Notes under the pieces: model-generated
The model's database searches: none
What the model saw: the letters and a program-made list of their open reading frames with translations, nothing else
Told to the model about the DNA's origin: nothing
Assembly (NCBI GenBank): GCA_031275405.1
Contig: JAISOV010000046.1
Span: 62,001 to 126,000, forward strand
Reading direction: 5' to 3'
DNA from: Clostridium sp.
Lineage (GTDB): Bacteria; Bacillota; Clostridia; Lachnospirales; Lachnospiraceae
Length of the DNA: 64,000 nt
Translations under genes and position numbers: made by a program
Shown here: in pieces, positions 17,946 through 25,098 of the stretch
How positions within the stretch are numbered: the first letter of the stretch is position 1
How the letters are laid out: every line of letters begins with the position of its first letter

Positions 17946-18942
17946 CCTGCGCTCCCACGCCTTTCTGTGCGATGTAGGAATAAAGCAGCTCCACGGAATA
18001 AAACCAATAAAAGCTGACCTGGGAATAGTCTATTCCTATGCCCAGCCCGTCTTCCACCGCCCGGAGGAAGTCGGCCGCGCCGCGCCTGGTGATGCCGAAT
18101 TCATACAAGGGCTTTGACCGGAGCGTCTCTGCGTCCTCCCGCGGGATGCCGAGATAGGCGCAGACAATCCGTTTCAGCTTGGCAAAAATCTCCGCGTCCT
18201 CTCCGCGCCATGCCGCAGGCGGCAGATGAGGCTCCTGTGGCACGATGTCCTCCGGCTTCCAGCCGACCCTTTTTGCATAGCTTTGCATGACGGCCTCCCT
18301 TTCTTTCCAGGCGGCGCCGTCAAGCTCCTCCCAGTGCCGGGAGAGGATTCCGGCAAACAAGGCGCACGCCTTGCTGTTCCCCCCGAATAACTCGTAGCGC
18401 CCGCCCAGGCCCGGCAGCAGCACCGGCTTGTGGTCAGCGACGCATTGCAGCCCTGCCGCGGATTGATACCAGTATTCCTCAGGGTCGCGGAACCTGTTTC
18501 CGGCGACCCCTACCACCCGGGGCAGCTCCGCCGGAAGGGAGAGCTGCCCTCTGTTGGAGCCTGCGGCAAGAACCAGCTTCCCCCGCCGGTTCAGCCGGTC
18601 GATGGCTTTCCGGTATCTTCCCTCATGCTCCCGGTGATCCGTGCAGAGGCTGAGGCTTACGATGTCCGCGTCCGATTCGGCCAGCCGCTCCAGGGCCAGG
18701 ACGACGGTATCCGACGAGCAGCGGTTCCCCGCATCCAGCGCCCTGACCACGACAAGCTCCGTGTCCGGGTTGGCGGAAAGCAGGGCGGAGGCGCACAGGG
18801 TTCCATGGCCGCTGGAGTCGCAGGCGGAGGCCTTTTCACCCTCTTTCGCAAAATCCAGCCATTCCGTCACCCGATCCCCATAGAGATCCGGGTCGATGCC
18901 GCTGTCTACCAGCGCGACCGTGCAGGGCATCCGGATCACCAC
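17938..18942 (-). CDS. Subtilisin-like (S8) protease fused to acyl-carrier-like domain
   Basis: 334 residues. The S8 catalytic set is D13 (ALVDSGID), H46 (SSGHGTLCAS), oxyanion N130 (AAGSN) and S190 (GGNSKACALFAG). There is no signal peptide or long propeptide, so it is probably cytosolic and may cleave the RiPP leader. The C-terminal part (about 248-326) is predicted helical and reads like an acyl/peptidyl-carrier domain (IFAKLKRIVCAYLGI, LYEFGITRRGAADFLRAVEDGLGIGI). The usual phosphopantetheine-bearing DSL is replaced by FGITR, so it may be a carrier relic or a protein-docking module. It overlaps both neighbouring genes. Confidence 0.85.
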   Translation of the reverse strand: MVIRMPCTVALVDSGIDPDLYGDRVTEWLDFAKEGEKASACDSSGHGTLCASALLSANPDTELVVVRALDAGNRCSSDTVVLALERLAESDADIVSLSLCTDHREHEGRYRKAIDRLNRRGKLVLAAGSNRGQLSLPAELPRVVGVAGNRFRDPEEYWYQSAAGLQCVADHKPVLLPGLGGRYELFGGNSKACALFAGILSRHWEELDGAAWKEREAVMQSYAKRVGWKPEDIVPQEPHLPPAAWRGEDAEIFAKLKRIVCAYLGIPREDAETLRSKPLYEFGITRRGAADFLRAVEDGLGIGIDYSQVSFYWFYSVELLYSYIAQKGVGAQDG

Positions 18943-19595
18943 CTGGGCCTGAACGGGCTTTTTGCCGCCAGCCTGGCACTGAGCAGGGCCAGAGCCACGC
19001 CCGCGGACGCCTCGAAAATCTTTCCGGATTGCCAGTCGGGCCTGATCCCGTAAGCAAACATATTGACGGCAGCCGGAAGCTTCTCCGCATGCTTCGAGGC
19101 TAGCGCAAGGTACAGCACGATGCCCAGTCCGACCCCCGCCCAGAGGCTGCGCAAGGCATTGACCAGGAAGCAGGAAAGCCCTCCCCAGAACAGGGCGCCG
19201 ACGACGACCGCAAAGGCGGCTTCCCAGAACAGGACGGCAGGGATTTCCTCCACCGAAAACAGACGGGGACTCCGGAACAGGAACAGCCGGTAAGACACCA
19301 GGAACAGCAGGGACAGGAAGCCCAGCTTCCAGAGCAGCCTTGCCAGGAGAGCGCCCGTCTGCCGCCCGCTCTCCCGCAGATAGAAGTTCTCCGCGGTCTT
19401 GCCCAGGATGTCCCCATGATAAGTATCCGCGAACAGGACAAGGGAAAGGAAGGGGAAAATGCGGTCCAAGGCGATCCCTATTTCATCATAAAAGGTAATC
19501 CCGCGCACCAGGGGATACACCAGGGCGAACAGCACCCCCACGCCGGTTATGTACCAAGGCAGGGCCAGCTTGATCTGCGTTTTCAAGGATTTCAT
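18936..19595 (-). CDS. ABC-2-like membrane protein
   Basis: 219 residues from the ATG at 19595, which has GGAGGAG upstream and overlaps the preceding stop (ATGA). About six hydrophobic segments are seen (WYITGVGVLFALVYPLV, FPFLSLVLFADTY, WKLGFLSLLFLVSYRLFLF, AVLFWEAAFAVVVGALFW, ALRSLWAGVGLGIVLYLALA). It sits with a second membrane protein and an ABC ATPase in the same operon; the three probably make an ABC-2 transporter. The end overlaps the subtilase start by 7 bp. Confidence 0.75.
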   Translation of the reverse strand: MKSLKTQIKLALPWYITGVGVLFALVYPLVRGITFYDEIGIALDRIFPFLSLVLFADTYHGDILGKTAENFYLRESGRQTGALLARLLWKLGFLSLLFLVSYRLFLFRSPRLFSVEEIPAVLFWEAAFAVVVGALFWGGLSCFLVNALRSLWAGVGLGIVLYLALASKHAEKLPAAVNMFAYGIRPDWQSGKIFEASAGVALALLSARLAAKSPFRPRW

Positions 19596-20674
19596 AAGCT
19601 CCTCCGTTTCCAGAGCGCGGCCGTGAGGACGGCGAAGGCAGCCGCCAGCAGGAGCAGGAGGCCTTGGCACCTGTAATGCATCATCCGGAGAGGTTCCGTT
19701 TCAAAAAACTCCTCGGGGAACCTCATCAGGATGTAAAGCGGCGACTGCACATACCGGAGAACCCCAGTCTGATCCCGCCCTTGCATCATGTTGGAGTAAA
19801 AATACTGTAGGAACAGGGCGGGGATCGCCGGAAGCGGCGTCCGGAACAGGCCGCAGCAGAACAGGTAACTCATCGCGGCATACAGCACGACCGGGACGGC
19901 AAAGACCCCCGCATAGCTCCAGATTTCCAAGAGATTCACCGGGAAGGAGGCCTTCTTGGCCGCGGCCGCCAGCAGGACGTCAAAGACCGCCGTCATGGCG
20001 GCGAGAGCCAGGAAGACCGCCAGGCTTCCCCCCAGACCCTTCCCGAGGATGTATTTCCACGCGGGAACCGGCTTCGTGTGGAGCAGCTCGTACATATCTT
20101 TTCTGTAGTCGTAGACGGCCAGAAAGGCGAACAGCACGAGCATATAAGGAAACAGGCCCACGCCCAGGTAGTCGATATATTTCCGCCCGAAATAAGCGGC
20201 GTAATTTTCCCTCTCCAGAGCCGCCCGGATATAAGCGTTGAGCTCTTCCGGGGTTCCTTTCTTCAGCCCTTCCGGCGGATAAAAAAAGGATGTCACCTCC
20301 GCCATGAAAGGAAGCTCCGATTCCAGGTAGGCGATGGCCTGAGCCTGGTCCATCGCCCGGCTCTCCACCGTCCGGATGAGCCGGGCGACCTCTTCTTCGT
20401 CCATCCCCATTTCGTTGACCAGCTCCCGCCGCAGCCTTTCCAGGCCGGCGCCAAGGCTGCCGTCCGGGACTGCGGGAAGGTACCCGTCCATGATACCCAC
20501 ATCCACCAGTTCGGCCCCTGACAGGTCGGCGATGGACGCGTCCGGCTGAAAATAGCGAACCGTCAGATACGTTTGGCATTGTAAATAGGCCAAAAGGAAT
20601 ACCAGAACAGCCCCGATATAGTAGAGGGGGTTCTTGAGGTACCGGATCAGTTCTTTCTTGATGATAAAAGCCAT
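19592..20674 (-). CDS. ABC-2-type permease-like membrane protein
   Basis: 360 residues from the ATG at 20674 (GGAGG, good spacing). One N-terminal helix (YYIGAVLVFLLAYLQC) is followed by a ~150-residue extracytoplasmic domain and then about five helices (LFPYMLVLFAFLAVYDY, LGGSLAVFLALAAMTAVFDVLLAAA, AGVFAVPVVLYAAMSYLFCCGLF, CQGLLLLLAAAFAVLTAAL). This topology matches ABC-2 permeases of lantibiotic-immunity or Nod-factor type. The gene follows the precursor peptide directly. Inferred role: export or immunity for the RiPP. Confidence 0.78.
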   Translation of the reverse strand: MAFIIKKELIRYLKNPLYYIGAVLVFLLAYLQCQTYLTVRYFQPDASIADLSGAELVDVGIMDGYLPAVPDGSLGAGLERLRRELVNEMGMDEEEVARLIRTVESRAMDQAQAIAYLESELPFMAEVTSFFYPPEGLKKGTPEELNAYIRAALERENYAAYFGRKYIDYLGVGLFPYMLVLFAFLAVYDYRKDMYELLHTKPVPAWKYILGKGLGGSLAVFLALAAMTAVFDVLLAAAAKKASFPVNLLEIWSYAGVFAVPVVLYAAMSYLFCCGLFRTPLPAIPALFLQYFYSNMMQGRDQTGVLRYVQSPLYILMRFPEEFFETEPLRMMHYRCQGLLLLLAAAFAVLTAALWKRRSL

Positions 20675-20797
20675 ACTCCTCCTTTCCTGAAACACAGCCG
20701 CCCGGAAGGCGGGGAAGCGCCACTTCCGCCTCCCCTTCCGCCTCCCGGCGGGAAACATCCTGTGAAACCCTTCACCGCCGTAAGGCAGGGACCCGGC

Positions 20798-20971
20798 CTA
20801 CCAGAAGATAGTGCTTACTGCGGTCCATGCTTCATTATAGCGTACACAGCCAGGGGTGCTAAAGTCAGATTTCAACTCCCAGTGTGCGCCGATGTAGCAA
20901 TCGTCATCGCAGCCCTGCCCCTGAACGTCCAGGTTCAGGCTCTTGTCCTCGATCTTTTGGATTTCCAGCAT
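20798..20971 (-). CDS. Putative RiPP precursor peptide, 57 aa
   Basis: 57 residues, with the strongest ribosome-binding site of the operon (GGAAAGGAGGAG upstream of ATG 20971). The N-terminal leader-like half is charged with a KSLNLDV motif. The C-terminal half holds three cysteines (C21, C25, C42) in GQGCDDDCYIGAHW and STPGCVRY, plus aromatic residues (W31, W49, W57). It lies directly after two radical SAM/SPASM maturases and before export genes, the classic place for the substrate. Recalled context: clostridial Cys-rich peptide systems with the CcpM maturase and subtilase (CLI_3235-type); similarity to that precursor class is not proven here. Confidence 0.75.
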   Translation of the reverse strand: MLEIQKIEDKSLNLDVQGQGCDDDCYIGAHWELKSDFSTPGCVRYNEAWTAVSTIFW

Positions 20972-21051
20972 ACTGATCTCCTCCTTTCCGGCGTATTCCG
21001 GCACGCGACACTCTATATAAGATATGGCCATATCATATAGACATCCTTTGC

Positions 21052-22092
21052 TCACGCCAGATCCGCAAAATAGCTTCCGACCGCCACGCTGAGACGTTCC
21101 TCGGCGCACAAGACCGGATTCGGCATGAGATAATCCCCGGTACACAGATAGTTGATCAGTTTGCATCTGGCAGACCTGCAGTAATCGTACCGGGCGCAGC
21201 CCGCGCAAGCCGGATTCTCCGTCCGCCCCATCTTGGAAAGTTCGGCCAGAACCTCCCCGCTGATCTGGCCGCCGACGTTCCCCAGCAGGAAACGTTTTTC
21301 GGAAACAGACATCAGGCAGGGATAGACCTCGCCGTTCGGAGCGATCACAAAAGAGCTTCTTCCGCCTCCGCATACGGCATTTCGGGTCTTTCCTCTCGCA
21401 AAACCCAGCAGAGGGACATCGAGGCTGGCTCCCGCCCGCTTCCGTCGGCTCACTTCGTCCGCCACTTTTTTCAGCTGCTCTAAATATCCCGCAATCATGC
21501 TCTCCGTCCAGGAGGGATCCCGAAAATCCAGCTCCATTTCCACCTTCCGGAGACCAAGAGACAGGAGGTGCAGGAACCCGGCATACGCCGTCTCATAGGT
21601 GTGCGGCGTGAGCGTCATCCGCCCCGTGACATGCGGGCAGACTGCCAGCAGAGCCTTGATATTTCCGCTTACCATCCCGTAAGTGCCTTTCCGATCCGGG
21701 AAAGTCCGGTTCCGGTCATGGGTGTCTTCTTCTCCGTCTATGCTGACCGACAGTTCATCCAGCCGGCCGAGTGTCGGGAGCATGTCCGGGCTGAGCAAAG
21801 TCCCGTTGGTCGTCATGGAATAATGGAACCTGGCGGCTCCGCCGGCCGCTCGCTTTTCCAGCTCCGCCATCAAAAAGCGGACGACCGGAAAAGACAGCAG
21901 CGGTTCCCCGCCATGGAACTTGATGTTCACATGCCGCGCCGCGCTGCCGGATACTTTGTCCAGCACGAAGGAAAGCGTCCGGCCGGCCACGTCCAAAGGC
22001 ATCGCCATCGGCGCGAACTCCCTCTCATAGCAATACCGGCAAGCCATGTTGCATCTGGTGGTTACATAGATCGTAAAGCTCAGCTTATCCAT
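21052..22092 (-). CDS. Radical SAM/SPASM peptide maturase (second)
   Basis: 346 residues. The radical SAM cluster motif is C14-x3-C18-x2-C21 (CNMACRYC), with the GGEP motif (KFHGGEPLL) after it. The C-terminal SPASM-type Cys set includes VCGGG, VYPC, NPACAGCARYDYC, SARC and LC, enough to bind one or two auxiliary 4Fe-4S clusters. It begins 8 bp inside the end of the upstream rSAM gene. Inferred role: installs thioether or C-C crosslinks in the Cys-containing precursor encoded 80 bp downstream. The exact chemistry cannot be deduced. Confidence 0.9.
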   Translation of the reverse strand: MDKLSFTIYVTTRCNMACRYCYEREFAPMAMPLDVAGRTLSFVLDKVSGSAARHVNIKFHGGEPLLSFPVVRFLMAELEKRAAGGAARFHYSMTTNGTLLSPDMLPTLGRLDELSVSIDGEEDTHDRNRTFPDRKGTYGMVSGNIKALLAVCPHVTGRMTLTPHTYETAYAGFLHLLSLGLRKVEMELDFRDPSWTESMIAGYLEQLKKVADEVSRRKRAGASLDVPLLGFARGKTRNAVCGGGRSSFVIAPNGEVYPCLMSVSEKRFLLGNVGGQISGEVLAELSKMGRTENPACAGCARYDYCRSARCKLINYLCTGDYLMPNPVLCAEERLSVAVGSYFADLA

Positions 22093-23362
22093 GGCATTCC
22101 TCCCCCCAGACCATACGGCTTAAAAAAGCCTTCTGACCCGCGCAATAAGCGGCGAGCTTATGGCTTTTCTCCAACCTGTCCAAAGCGGCATAGGGACAGG
22201 TCCAGCAGAAATACCGCACGCAGCAGTCTGCGCAGATATCCCCTTTGTACGGAAGATACCGATAAAACTTTTCCGCGTTCCGAGAGACGCGCTGCCGCTG
22301 TTCTTCCAGGAATTTCCGAACGGATTCGATCTCCATCATATTGCCCAGGCTGTCCATCTCGCCGTCAAAAGTACCGCACGGATAAATCTCCCCCGTGTCA
22401 CTGACGTTGAGCGTTTCCACACCCGCCCTGCACGAACAGGCTTTCATGACGCTTTTGATCTGCTGTTCAGACGGAAGATGCCGGTCACAGATCCTCTGTT
22501 CTTTCTCCCTGCCGTCGAAATATTCCTCATTCTCTTTTGCCCTTCCGGTGTAGCTGAGCCTTCTGACCACCGGCTTGACACGTAAGCCCTCACACAGATC
22601 ATGGAATTTCTTCTCCGCCGCCTGGTCACGCCCAAGGGAGACCATCGAAAGAGAGATTTTGTCCAGCCCGTTCTGCTGCAGAAGGCTTATGCTCCGTAAG
22701 ACTCTGTCAAAAACCCCCTTCCCCCGAATCCCGCAGCAGCTTTCTTCATCAAACCCGTCCAGACTGATATCGACGGATTCCACGCAGCCGGCAAGCTCCT
22801 TGGCCATCAGAGGGGTGATCAAAGTGGCGTTTGTCATCACCACCACCCTGGCCTCCCCATAGGATACGATGTGTCTTAGGATCTCTAAAAAATCTTTGCG
22901 GATGAGCGGTTCTCCGCCGGTCAGTATGATCGATTCCGGATGGCACACCATGACTTTATCAATGATCCCTTTGATGGCCGCAGTGCTGAGAAAATCCCGC
23001 TTCGTGCCGTCGGCGGCATTGGCCGCGCAGTGCCTGCAGGAGAGGTTGCAGCGGTTCGTCAGCATCAGCGTGACGGATCTCAGAGAAACCTCTTTCTCTT
23101 TTTCCAGCTGCTCCGAGTCTGCCAGCACTTTGATGCTTTCCAGACCGCGCAGGAGCTTCTCCATATACAGCCGGTCATCCCTGTCGCGGAAACAAGCCAG
23201 GAAAGCACTTCTGGAGAAGCCCGCTTCCATGGCCTGCAGCAGATAACGATAGCATTCTTCTGAAAACCGGATCCATTCGCCTACGAATTGATTCGTTGCC
23301 ACCACCTGGCGATTGTGGGTGACAAATCTTGCGTTGCCTGAAAACAGCAGGTCTTCTGCCAT
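22085..23362 (-). CDS. Radical SAM/SPASM peptide maturase with N-terminal recognition domain
   Basis: 425 residues. Residues 1-95 resemble a PqqD-like RiPP recognition element (strand-rich start, then EECYRYLLQAMEAG). The radical SAM core has C105-x3-C109-x2-C112 (CNLSCRHC), a GGEP motif (ILTGGEPL) and a SPASM region (ACSCRAG, IYPCGTFDG, ICADCCVRYFCWTCPYA). First gene of the RiPP operon, behind a recognisable promoter at 23501-23529 and GGAGGAAGAGG before the ATG. It resembles the CcpM-type Cys-rich peptide maturases as I recall them. It would bind the leader and act on the same peptide as the second rSAM. Confidence 0.9.
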   Translation of the reverse strand: MAEDLLFSGNARFVTHNRQVVATNQFVGEWIRFSEECYRYLLQAMEAGFSRSAFLACFRDRDDRLYMEKLLRGLESIKVLADSEQLEKEKEVSLRSVTLMLTNRCNLSCRHCAANAADGTKRDFLSTAAIKGIIDKVMVCHPESIILTGGEPLIRKDFLEILRHIVSYGEARVVVMTNATLITPLMAKELAGCVESVDISLDGFDEESCCGIRGKGVFDRVLRSISLLQQNGLDKISLSMVSLGRDQAAEKKFHDLCEGLRVKPVVRRLSYTGRAKENEEYFDGREKEQRICDRHLPSEQQIKSVMKACSCRAGVETLNVSDTGEIYPCGTFDGEMDSLGNMMEIESVRKFLEEQRQRVSRNAEKFYRYLPYKGDICADCCVRYFCWTCPYAALDRLEKSHKLAAYCAGQKAFLSRMVWGEECHG

Positions 23363-23412
23363 CCTCTTCCTCCTATCGTACCCCTGGCGCCGTGGCGCCT
23401 TTCATCCCGTCT

Positions 23413-23493
23413 CAAGATCTGCTTCTTGTCATCTCGAATGCGGCGCAAAAGTCAGCGCCTTTTTTTATGGAAGAAGCAAGATCTGCTTCTTGT
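23413..23493. repeat. 17-bp direct repeats with operator-like palindrome
   Basis: Two exact 17-bp copies (23413-23429 and 23477-23493), 64 bp apart, lie in the RiPP operon leader. The upstream (promoter-proximal) copy is part of a palindrome at 23471-23491 (AAGAAGCA / TGCTTCTT) that starts about 10 bp downstream of the -10 box, a position suited to a repressor operator (inference). Confidence 0.65.
23442..23466 (+). terminator. Plus-strand intrinsic terminator in RiPP leader
   Basis: GGCGC-aaaagtca-GCGCC followed by seven Ts. It points against the RiPP operon and would stop transcription running antisense to the radical SAM gene 22085-23362; no plus-strand gene precedes it. On the minus strand it is only a short hairpin after an A-run. 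Confidence 0.6.
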
Positions 23494-23500
23494 AAGTTAC

Positions 23501-23529
23501 ACTATATGACCTTAGCAAGACCATTACAA
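23501..23529 (-). promoter_or_regulatory. Promoter of the RiPP operon
   Basis: On the minus strand: TTGTAA, exact 17-bp spacer, TATAGT. The predicted start is near 23494, giving a ~130-nt leader before the first radical SAM gene. Confidence 0.65.
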
Positions 23530-24139
23530 GAGGATGTGCAAAAAATGTAAAACAAAGGGACGAAATTGCTATTGGCGTTCATTTTTACATGAAATTACCA
23601 ATAAATTATCCAACAATCTCTATATTTTTTGCCTTATTACAGACGTTTGATCCATATTTTGGATTTGATGCGGCCTTAAGGGATTTTTTGAAAAAATGAA
23701 ATTATGTTTTTTGATAATCCGTTTATCGTTATTATTTTTTTATATGGGGTAAGGCAAAAAAGTTTCAGATAGGGCTTTCGCCTATATGACTGCGAGCTTC
23801 ACCTTCCAACAATCTTAAAAATATAGGACACGACTGAAAATGGTGAATCGTTTCAAACACTCGATCATCTGAAAATATTTGAAGATAGGATGTTTTTGGA
23901 AGGTTCATGGAGAGGCTGGAAATGGAATGTAAAAATGATGTTTTGTCATAAAACAGAAAAACATATCGTAAAATTGATTTGAAACTAAGCTTATTATGGA
24001 TGATATGGAGGAAAGTATATCTCACAAACAAAGGGATCATCATGAAAAACCATGAAGTGTTTCATGTGCTGGATCCTGGAAAGCGTGATTCATTATTAAA
24101 AATGTCAATTAATTTATCTATAAATTTTCTAAGATTGTG
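23530..24139. other. AT-rich noncoding stretch with possible gene remnants
   Basis: Markedly AT-richer than its flanks. It contains a 36-codon frame at 23589-23699 (ends FGFDAALRDFLKK) and a 34-codon frame at about 24041 (starts MKNHEVFHVLDPGKRD), both without firm support, and a 92-codon minus-strand frame at 23765-24043 with biased composition. I see no convincing gene; the stretch looks like decayed acquired DNA next to a toxin-antitoxin module. Confidence 0.4.
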
Positions 24140-24168
24140 TTGACAATCATTGTTTTTCCGCATATACT
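24140..24168 (+). promoter_or_regulatory. SigA-type promoter of toxin-antitoxin operon
   Basis: Perfect TTGACA (24140-24145), exact 17-bp spacer, TATACT (24163-24168). GGAGG follows at 24188-24192, eight bases before the antitoxin ATG. The short distance leaves room for autorepression by the toxin-antitoxin complex, as is usual in this family. Confidence 0.85.
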
Positions 24169-24200
24169 AATAGTAAACATAAAGAACGGAGGAATCGTAA

Positions 24201-24524
24201 ATGGCTATCACTACCGATGTATTAAACAGCCTAATTTCTATCACTCAATTTAACAAAGGGCAGGCTTCCAAAATCTTTGACAGACTGCGTACGGAACGTC
24301 AGCTTTTTGTACTAAAAAACAATGCTCCTTCTGCCGTGATTCTTTCACCAGAGGAATATGAACGCCTGGCTGAGATTGAAGAAGACTATCAGCTTCTGCT
24401 TCTTGCACAGCAACGTATTGTGAATGGCGACATGGAACGCACGGCGACTTTTAACGATGCGATGGTTGACCTTGGAATTTCCGAGACCGAACTTAACGAG
24501 GCGGAGGATGTAGAAATCGAATGA
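24201..24524 (+). CDS. Phd/YefM family antitoxin
   Basis: 107 residues. The N-terminal DNA-binding part of Phd/YefM type (SITQFNKGQASKIFDRLRTERQLFVLKNNAPSAVILSPEEYERL) is clear. The C-terminal tail is acidic and flexible (SETELNEAEDVEIE), as expected for the toxin-neutralising region. It overlaps the toxin gene by 4 bp (ATGA). It probably represses its own strong promoter together with the toxin. Codon use and AT content differ from the flanking housekeeping genes, fitting acquisition. Confidence 0.92.
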   Translation: MAITTDVLNSLISITQFNKGQASKIFDRLRTERQLFVLKNNAPSAVILSPEEYERLAEIEEDYQLLLLAQQRIVNGDMERTATFNDAMVDLGISETELNEAEDVEIE

Positions 24525-24850
24525 ACTACCAAATCAACTTCCTGCCTGAAGCACTGAATGATATCAAAAAATTGGATCATTCTGTCCGTCCTCAAGTTGC
24601 CAAGGGAATCCAAAAGGTCAGCCAGAACCCAGTTTCTATCTATCAGGGAGGATACGGAAAGCCACTTGGCAACAAAGATGGCTCAAATCTGGCTGGACTT
24701 TTTAAAATTAAATTCCGTGGAATCGGAATCCGTGTTGTTTACTCTATAGAAGAGCGAAATAGTGTGATGACAATTATCGTTGTGTCCGTTAGAGCTGATC
24801 ATCAGGTATATCAAGAAGCTTCTCATCGCAGAACAAAACACGATCTATAG
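24521..24850 (+). CDS. RelE/ParE family toxin
   Basis: 109 residues. Starts NYQINFLPEALNDIKKLDHSVRPQVAKGI, a typical RelE/ParE opening, with conserved GLFKIKFRGIGIRVVYSIEE and a C-terminal VSVRADHQVYQEA. RelE-type toxins cleave ribosome-bound mRNA; ParE-type proteins poison gyrase. The basic, substrate-contacting residues K and R in the central strand favour RelE, but this is inference. Translationally coupled to the antitoxin. Confidence 0.92.
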   Translation: MNYQINFLPEALNDIKKLDHSVRPQVAKGIQKVSQNPVSIYQGGYGKPLGNKDGSNLAGLFKIKFRGIGIRVVYSIEERNSVMTIIVVSVRADHQVYQEASHRRTKHDL

Positions 24851-25093
24851 AAAGTATTCAGGGCGCTTTTTCCTATTTTGCTGTCACAAAAACGCGAGCC
24901 GATCTTTATCACAAAAAACGGTCAGGGCGATCTGGCGGTTATGAGCATTGAAATGTTTGAAACGCTCAATGGCAAGCTGAAATTATGCCGCTTGCTTGAT
25001 GAAGGCCGCGCGGCTGTGAAGGAAGGTCGAAAACGCCCCCTGCGGGATGTGATGAACAAAATCAAGGGGAAAATCACCAGTGCCGGAGAATAA
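24851..25093 (+). pseudogene. Truncated second Phd/YefM antitoxin
   Basis: The open frame reads PIFITKNGQGDLAVMSIEMFE, a conserved Phd/YefM segment normally found about 25-30 residues in. Here it is preceded only by KVFRALFPILLSQKRE and then the toxin stop codon, so the N-terminal DNA-binding part is missing or replaced. The only possible starts are non-ATG (for example TTG at 24878) with no ribosome-binding site. No toxin gene follows, because the convergent rRNA methyltransferase gene ends 6 bp away. Probably a remnant of a second toxin-antitoxin module. Confidence 0.7.
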
Positions 25094-25098
25094 GTACA

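Noticed and set aside
20798-21373. 191-codon minus-strand frame containing the precursor
   Set aside because: Its upstream part is a shadow of the second radical SAM gene; the strong ribosome-binding site marks the 57-codon start.
23589-23699. 36-codon plus-strand frame in the AT-rich stretch
   Set aside because: No ribosome-binding site and no promoter next to it; may be a remnant of a longer gene.
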